From NCBI GenBank assembly GCA_030018635.1, contig JASEHU010000070.1, positions 1-9,022 of the forward strand: a stretch of DNA of 9,022 bases, given 5' to 3'. Made by a program: the position numbers and the translations under genes. Source of the stretch: a bacterium (GTDB lineage: Bacteria; UBA9089; CG2-30-40-21; SBAY01). Every line of letters starts with the position of its first letter. Position 1 is the first letter of the stretch. Under the pieces are notes generated by a model that worked only from the letters and a program-made list of their open reading frames with translations, had not been told where the DNA came from and made no database searches. Positions 5,586-9,022 of this stretch are shown piece after piece.

Positions 5586-6958
5586 TATAGCTCCTCTAAT
5601 TCTTCTAATAATAATCTCTTATAGGCATTTAACCTTTTAATTCGTTCAATATATCTTTTAAAGAGATGTTCCTGGTTTAATCGTTGATATATTTTTTTCA
5701 CCTCTTGACAATAAACCTTTGCTGTTTTGTAATCGTCCCTTCTTTTTAAATCTGTATAGTAGGTAATAAGTCTTTTGAATAACCTGAGCGAAAGGGTTGG
5801 ATTTTTATCTTTGGCCAATCCGGCTACCTTTTTTATATCATCTAATCTTTGATTGGGCAAAAGGGCAATTTTAGCCGCCGAATCAATATCATTTTCATAG
5901 AGTAATATTTCTATAAGGAGTGAATACCTTTTAGTTTTGGCTAAAAACAAGACGATGTTATTCCTGATTTTTTCCCATTTATTACCTGACAGACTAAACA
6001 AATTCTTCATCTTTTTATATGATTCTAAATTACCTTGTTCTTTGAAAACCTCAAAATGGAGATTCAAAGCCTGCTCCACATTATTTGTCTTTTCATACAA
6101 TGCCGTTAATTTCTTCTTTAATACCAATTTAGGGTGTTTTTCTTTTAAAGCTCCAATTACTTTTTGATACCATTCAATAGCCTCATCCTTTTTTCCTGAT
6201 TGTTCTAATTTATCACACAGCCGTATACAATTCTTCCAATTACTAAGGTTATTCTTGCAAACTTCAAGATATCTCTTAATATTACCTTTTTTATCATAAA
6301 GGGCTAATAAAAGTTCTATTAGCCCGTCTGTATGTTCATCCGGCAATTCTGATAGTTTGGCTAATAGTATCTTTTCTAATTTAGTATAATCAGCAGGGGT
6401 TGCACATTGTTTTAAAATCACCTCCAGTATAGATGGGGCAAAACCACCTGTGTTTTCAAGATAAAGCTCGATAAAATCATTAAAAAATACTTCTTTCTGA
6501 GGGATAGTAAGTTCAATTTTCAGGAAATCGTCTAAACATTCCTCGATAAATTCTGAAAATAATCCATCTAAATCATAGGTTTTTTTATAATTGCGGATAG
6601 ATTGTTGAGTAATAATGTTCAGGATTTTCAATCCATTCTGAAAATTATCTTTTTGATGCTTACCTTGTTGAAGATTACCTTGCTCAAAGTAAAATTTAGC
6701 CGTATTTTTAATCCCTTTTAACTTAGTTAAAAGATTCTTTGATTGTTGATAATCCTTTATTTCAAATTGCAAAGGAAGAACAGCCTGGTCACCATATTTT
6801 CTGTTTTCACCTACATTGGTGTTAAGGTTTAATGTAGAGATGATGTCCGGGTCTTTTTTGATTATATTCATCAAAACTTCTATTATTTCTTCCTTCCTCA
6901 TTCTTTCTATAAGGGATTCAATCTTTGCTGAATTTGTTATTGCCTGAGGTTTATTCAT
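5585..6958 (-). CDS. Helical-repeat (TPR-like) protein resembling the C-terminal region of SWIM zinc-finger proteins
   Basis: A 457-aa, mostly helical, soluble protein with no signal peptide or membrane segment. The N-terminus (about 13-45: IESLIERMRKEEIIEVLMNI then KKDPDI) has the 'eEli.lL..l...dPel' pattern. Residues about 200-400 show repeated helix pairs of TPR type, such as KKDEAIEWYQKVIGALKEKHP and NNVEQALNLHFEVFKEQGNLESY. The end (DYKTAKVYCQEVKKIYQRLN..FKRYIERIKRLNAYKRLLLEELEEL) matches my memory of the C-terminus of SWIM zinc-finger family proteins. The CxC..CxH SWIM motif itself is absent. Function is unknown; a scaffold or nucleic-acid-associated role is a guess. AAAGGA upstream of the ATG supports the start. 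The stop overlaps the start of the next gene by one base. Confidence 0.6.
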   Translation of the reverse strand: MNKPQAITNSAKIESLIERMRKEEIIEVLMNIIKKDPDIISTLNLNTNVGENRKYGDQAVLPLQFEIKDYQQSKNLLTKLKGIKNTAKFYFEQGNLQQGKHQKDNFQNGLKILNIITQQSIRNYKKTYDLDGLFSEFIEECLDDFLKIELTIPQKEVFFNDFIELYLENTGGFAPSILEVILKQCATPADYTKLEKILLAKLSELPDEHTDGLIELLLALYDKKGNIKRYLEVCKNNLSNWKNCIRLCDKLEQSGKKDEAIEWYQKVIGALKEKHPKLVLKKKLTALYEKTNNVEQALNLHFEVFKEQGNLESYKKMKNLFSLSGNKWEKIRNNIVLFLAKTKRYSLLIEILLYENDIDSAAKIALLPNQRLDDIKKVAGLAKDKNPTLSLRLFKRLITYYTDLKRRDDYKTAKVYCQEVKKIYQRLNQEHLFKRYIERIKRLNAYKRLLLEELEEL

Positions 6959-7009
6959 CCTTAATTTCCTTTTAATCGTTCAGAGTTTAGATTTGGAGCA
7001 GGTGATGCA

Positions 7010-7201
7010 TAATAGGGTAGGGTAGGTAGGTTGAAGGTTCAGTGCCTATCCGAAAAATCGACGGATGTCTCAACTTGTTGAGGGAAAATGCAGATAAACA
7101 AGTTTACCCGAACAAGTTCCAGGTTTTAAACCTGTTCGGACTTCCAACTTTTTGGATAGGCAAGTAGCCTATAACCTTCAGCCTATCTACTTTTAGCCTA
7201 T
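7010..7201. repeat. Large nested palindrome between cobT and the helical-repeat gene (element 4)
   Basis: The outer arms pair imperfectly. The left arm (about 7018-7051, with TTGAAGGTT and ending TGCCTATCC) matches the reverse complement of about 7153-7190 (GGATAGGC at the inner edge, AACCTTCAGCCTATCTAC further out). AGCCTAT occurs three times on the right (7166, 7180, 7195) at 14-15 nt spacing. Inside are three smaller palindromes: ATCCG/CGGAT (about 7048-7066), CTCAACTTGTTGAG (7069-7082), and CCGAAC/GTTCGG with an inner AGGTTT/AAACCT (7108-7139). AACAAGTT repeats 14 nt apart (7097 and 7111). This fills the whole 250-bp spacer after the cobT stop and could end cobT transcription. Confidence 0.65.
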
Positions 7202-7208
7202 AATCTTA

Positions 7209-8270
7209 TTATTTGTCTGCCTCTGATACCCCTGCCTGTTCAAAGGTAGCCATTTGTGTAAGTATTTTCACCCCGGCATCTACCAAATTCATAGCTAATG
7301 CCGCTCCGGTGCCTTCCCCTAATCGAAGATTCATATTCAAGATAGGTGACAGGCCAATAAAATCTAATATTACCTGATGTCCTTTTTCAACCGATGTATG
7401 TCCTGCAATCATATAATCTTTAGTTTCCGGTTTCATAGTATAGGCAATTAGAGCCGCCGCCCCTGAGATAAATCCGTCAATAACTACAGGAACTCTGTTA
7501 GCCGCCGCAGCTAAAATTATCCCGACTAATCCGCCAATCTCAAATCCACCTAATTTTGAAAGCACATCTAATCCATTTTTAGAATTTGGGTGATTAAACT
7601 CGATGGCTTTTTTAATTATATTTATTTTCCTATTCAATCCTTCATCATCAATTCCAGTACCTCTTCCAGTTACCTTTTCTACAGATTTTCGAGTGATAGC
7701 GGCGACAATAGCTGAAGAAGGGGTAGTATTTCCTATTCCCATATCTCCAGTGCCGGTTATATCTATGCCTGATTTAGACATTTCATCTTCAAAGACTTCA
7801 ACCCCTGCCAAAATTGAGTTAATGGTCTGGCGATAAGTCATAGCAGGATGTTTAGTAATATTTTTTGTTCCATAGCCAATCTTTTTAATGATAAGATTTG
7901 GATGTGGCTCTAAATCTACGGCTACACCCATATCTACAACTATTACCTTTGCCCCAACATGTTTAGATAGAACATTTATACCTGCCCCACCATGGATAAA
8001 GTTATAGACCATTTGTGGGGTTACCTCTTGTGGAAACAGGCTCACTCCCTCTTCACAAACCCCATGGTCACCGGCCAGGGTAAAAATGACCTTTTTAGAA
8101 AGGTCTGGATTCTTTTTGCCGGTAATAGCAACGATAAGTCTGGCAAATTCTTCTAACCTTCCCAGGCTACCTTGAGGTTTAGTAAGATTATCTAATCTCC
8201 TTTGTGTTTCTTCAAAGGAGCTATAATCAATTGGTTTGATTGATTCCAATAATTTATCTATTTTTTGCAT
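7209..8270 (-). CDS. cobT: Nicotinate-nucleotide--dimethylbenzimidazole phosphoribosyltransferase
   Basis: The enzyme transfers phosphoribose from nicotinate mononucleotide to the lower-ligand base (5,6-dimethylbenzimidazole or a related base), giving the alpha-ribotide for the cobamide nucleotide loop. The product is 353 aa, the usual length for CobT. LTKPQGSLGRLE (29-40) and TLAGDHGVCEEGVS (64-77) are the early signatures. GTGDMGIGNTTPSSA (173-187) and TGRGTGIDDEG (201-211) form the substrate site. The catalytic base corresponds to E319 in LRLGEGTGAALA, equivalent to Glu317 of Salmonella CobT. The C-terminus ATFEQAGVSE is typical. The start is set by GGGAGGAG 8 nt upstream (plus-strand 8279-8286). 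No other cobamide genes are in view, and I saw no B12-riboswitch signature in its leader. This would fit salvage or dispersed genes. Confidence 0.96.
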   Translation of the reverse strand: MQKIDKLLESIKPIDYSSFEETQRRLDNLTKPQGSLGRLEEFARLIVAITGKKNPDLSKKVIFTLAGDHGVCEEGVSLFPQEVTPQMVYNFIHGGAGINVLSKHVGAKVIVVDMGVAVDLEPHPNLIIKKIGYGTKNITKHPAMTYRQTINSILAGVEVFEDEMSKSGIDITGTGDMGIGNTTPSSAIVAAITRKSVEKVTGRGTGIDDEGLNRKINIIKKAIEFNHPNSKNGLDVLSKLGGFEIGGLVGIILAAAANRVPVVIDGFISGAAALIAYTMKPETKDYMIAGHTSVEKGHQVILDFIGLSPILNMNLRLGEGTGAALAMNLVDAGVKILTQMATFEQAGVSEADK

Positions 8271-8310
8271 TTCTCTATCTCCTCCCTATTAAAATTTAAT
8301 ATATTATAAA

Positions 8311-8329
8311 TTTCGTTTATTAGACGAAA
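8311..8329 (-). other. Small stem-loop and TATAAT-like box upstream of cobT
   Basis: TTTCGT (8311-8316) and ACGAAA (8324-8329) pair around a 7-nt loop. Next to it, the minus strand reads TATAAT (about plus 8304-8309), a possible -10 box. I could not find a convincing -35 at 16-18 nt. A promoter for cobT is likely in this area but is not well defined. Confidence 0.3.
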
Positions 8330-8339
8330 ATAATTGTCT

Positions 8340-8537
8340 GACGGTAGGTAATGGGTCAGTTATCAGTAGAGAAAAGGTTGAGGTTAAGGGTTCAAAGTTC
8401 AAGAGTAAAATCCATTGTTCCTTGATTCTTATTCCTTGAATCCTAAACCCTGTTCCTTAAACTTTAAACCTTGAACCCTTAACCTCAACCTTAACCTCAA
8501 CCTTTTCCCTACTGATAACTGACCTATTCCGACGGTA
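8340..8537. mobile_element. MITE-like palindromic element with 7-bp flanking direct repeat (element 5)
   Basis: The body is 8347-8530 (184 bp). The left end (8347-8369) contains GGTCAGTTATCAGTAG. The right end (8509-8530) contains its exact complement CTACTGATAACTGACC, and the outermost bases match with one gap and one mismatch. GACGGTA directly flanks both ends (8340-8346 and 8531-8537), consistent with a 7-bp target-site duplication. The inner left arm is made of heptads such as AGGTTGA, GGTTAAG, GGTTCAA, AGTTCAA. The right arm has nine heptads of CCTTGAA type (8420-8482), then hexamers CCTCAA, CCTTAA, CCTCAA, CCTTTT (8483-8506). There is no coding capacity for a transposase. It lies between divergent transcription units. 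Confidence 0.72.
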
Positions 8538-8601
8538 TGTATATTATAATTTTAAATTCCACCTTTGTCAAGGGAAAATTTCTGTTTCACTTAAATTACA
8601 G

Positions 8602-8630
8602 TTGACAAATATTTAATCTGGTGATATTAT
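8602..8630 (+). promoter_or_regulatory. Strong sigma-70-type promoter
   Basis: TTGACA (8602-8607, a perfect -35), a 17-nt spacer, then TATTAT (8625-8630, 5 of 6 to the -10 consensus). Transcription would start near 8636-8638. It is just past element 5 and points right, towards the 73-aa ORF. Confidence 0.7.
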
Positions 8631-8638
8631 TAATAATT

Positions 8639-8860
8639 ATGACAGAGTTAGTAAAGGAAAAATGGAATTACAATATTCGAGAAAGGGTTTTTAGTGTGGC
8701 TATTACCCCGGATGAGGTATTATGGAAGTTTGAAACAATCGGATTGTGGAATTCGGGATGTTTGATTTTTGAACTTCCAATCCCACTAAATACAATCCTT
8801 ACTTACCAATTTTTAGGTAAACAGGTAAATTCTTTACTTCCGATAATATATCTTATGTAA
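8639..8860 (+). CDS. Small PilZ-like protein, 73 aa, possibly leaderless or truncated
   Basis: From ATG 8639 the frame gives MTELVKEKWNYNIRERVF..., 73 residues, with stop TAA 8858-8860. The pattern R-x-R near residue 15, then V-W-K-F, then SGCLIFELPIPLNTIL (about 44-59) recalls the first half of a PilZ domain (RR..R.., DISxGGxxFESPxPL), but the D/N-x-S-x-x-G motif is degenerate and the domain is short. Binding of cyclic di-GMP cannot be claimed. The frame is open further upstream, to GTG 8621, but that lies inside the promoter, so ATG 8639 is preferred. It has no Shine-Dalgarno sequence and begins within a few bases of the predicted transcription start. It may be a leaderless gene or a broken one. 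Confidence 0.42.
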   Translation: MTELVKEKWNYNIRERVFSVAITPDEVLWKFETIGLWNSGCLIFELPIPLNTILTYQFLGKQVNSLLPIIYLM

Positions 8861-8920
8861 ACTTAATTACCTGCAATCTATTTTTACCCTGATTATGGAT
8901 AATTAAAGCACTCTACAAAA

Positions 8921-8948
8921 ATAGCATATGGAATTATCCGTGTGCTAT
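8921..8948 (+). terminator. 12-bp stem-loop before the last gene
   Basis: ATAGCATATGGA (8921-8932) pairs with TCCGTGTGCTAT (8937-8948) over a 4-nt loop ATTA, with two G-U pairs. A weak T-containing tail (TAATTTAT) follows. It lies 60 nt after the PilZ-like ORF and 54 nt before the next ATG. GGATAATT at 8897-8904 can instead pair with AATTATCC at 8932-8939, which breaks this stem. Confidence 0.4.
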
Positions 8949-9002
8949 TAATTTATCCAAAAATAAACTAATGGGTCATTCCATTTGATATTGGGGGTAT
9001 CT

Positions 9003-9022
9003 ATGATAGAATCCAGGAGTCA
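9003..9022 (+). CDS. Start of an unidentified plus-strand gene, 3' partial
   Basis: ATG 9003 follows a G-run (TTGGGGGT, about 8991-8998) that could serve as a ribosome binding site. Only six codons (MIESRS) are present before the window ends, so no family can be named. Confidence 0.3.

Noticed and set aside
6990..7040. Promoter for the helical-repeat gene on the minus strand
   Set aside because: A TATTAT-like -10 box exists, but the hexamer 17 nt upstream matches the -35 consensus at only about two positions and lies inside the repeat.
7603..7836. Plus-strand 77-aa hydrophobic reading frame inside cobT
   Set aside because: It is the antisense shadow of the conserved CobT core; its hydrophobicity follows from the complementary codons.
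8271..8346. Cobalamin riboswitch in the cobT leader
   Set aside because: The leader is short and AT-rich, and I found no B12-box-like conserved core, only a 6-bp stem-loop.

Overview
The window looks like chromosomal DNA from an uncultured, AT-rich bacterium. The gene set is housekeeping: aspartate carbamoyltransferase, glutaminyl-tRNA synthetase, an rRNA pseudouridine synthase, CobT and a PASTA-domain membrane protein. Coding density is moderate and the intergenic spaces are rich in inverted repeats. The phylum cannot be fixed from the sequence. A direct GlnRS is absent from many bacteria, which use GatCAB instead. GlnRS, a kinase-less PASTA protein and iterated heptamers in spacers would suit a candidate-phylum lineage such as Omnitrophota or a relative, but that is a guess.

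Layout. On the plus strand: the tail of an Rpn/YhgA-type PD-(D/E)XK nuclease gene (1-182), a three-PASTA membrane protein (204-968) ending inside a hairpin terminator, a decayed methyltransferase/ATP-grasp gene (1011-1423), and pyrB (1558-2514). A 608-bp gene-free stretch (2515-3122) separates pyrB from a convergent minus-strand block. Read in the minus direction, that block is cobT (8270-7209), a spacer with a large palindrome, then a tight operon of a 457-aa helical-repeat protein, an RluB-family pseudouridine synthase and glnS (6958-3123). At the right end are a strong promoter-like site, a 73-aa PilZ-like ORF with no leader, a stem-loop, and the first codons of another plus-strand gene.

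The most striking signal is not a gene. Five long imperfect inverted repeats sit in the intergenic spaces (about 1431-1542, 2592-2784, 2899-2982, 7010-7201 and 8347-8530). Their sequences differ but the plan is shared: a purine-rich arm, a pyrimidine-rich arm, and arms usually built from degenerate short tandem units. The period is 7 nt in three of them and about 11 nt in one. Two are flanked by exact direct repeats abutting the terminal inverted repeats (9 bp ACAAAGAGG; 7 bp GACGGTA), as expected of target-site duplications from a MITE-like element. No transposase gene is present to explain them.

The second notable item is the 1011-1423 remnant. Its first part reads like the N-terminus of a SAM-dependent methyltransferase, interrupted by a TGA where a second Trp is expected. 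It then changes frame into the C-terminus of a D-Ala-D-Ala-ligase-like ATP-grasp domain. An internal deletion, a frameshift and a nonsense mutation together explain it.

Functionally the genes do not form one pathway. The ORF457-rluB-glnS unit looks translation-related, pyrB is pyrimidine synthesis, and cobT is lower-ligand activation for cobamides, here without other cob genes nearby.
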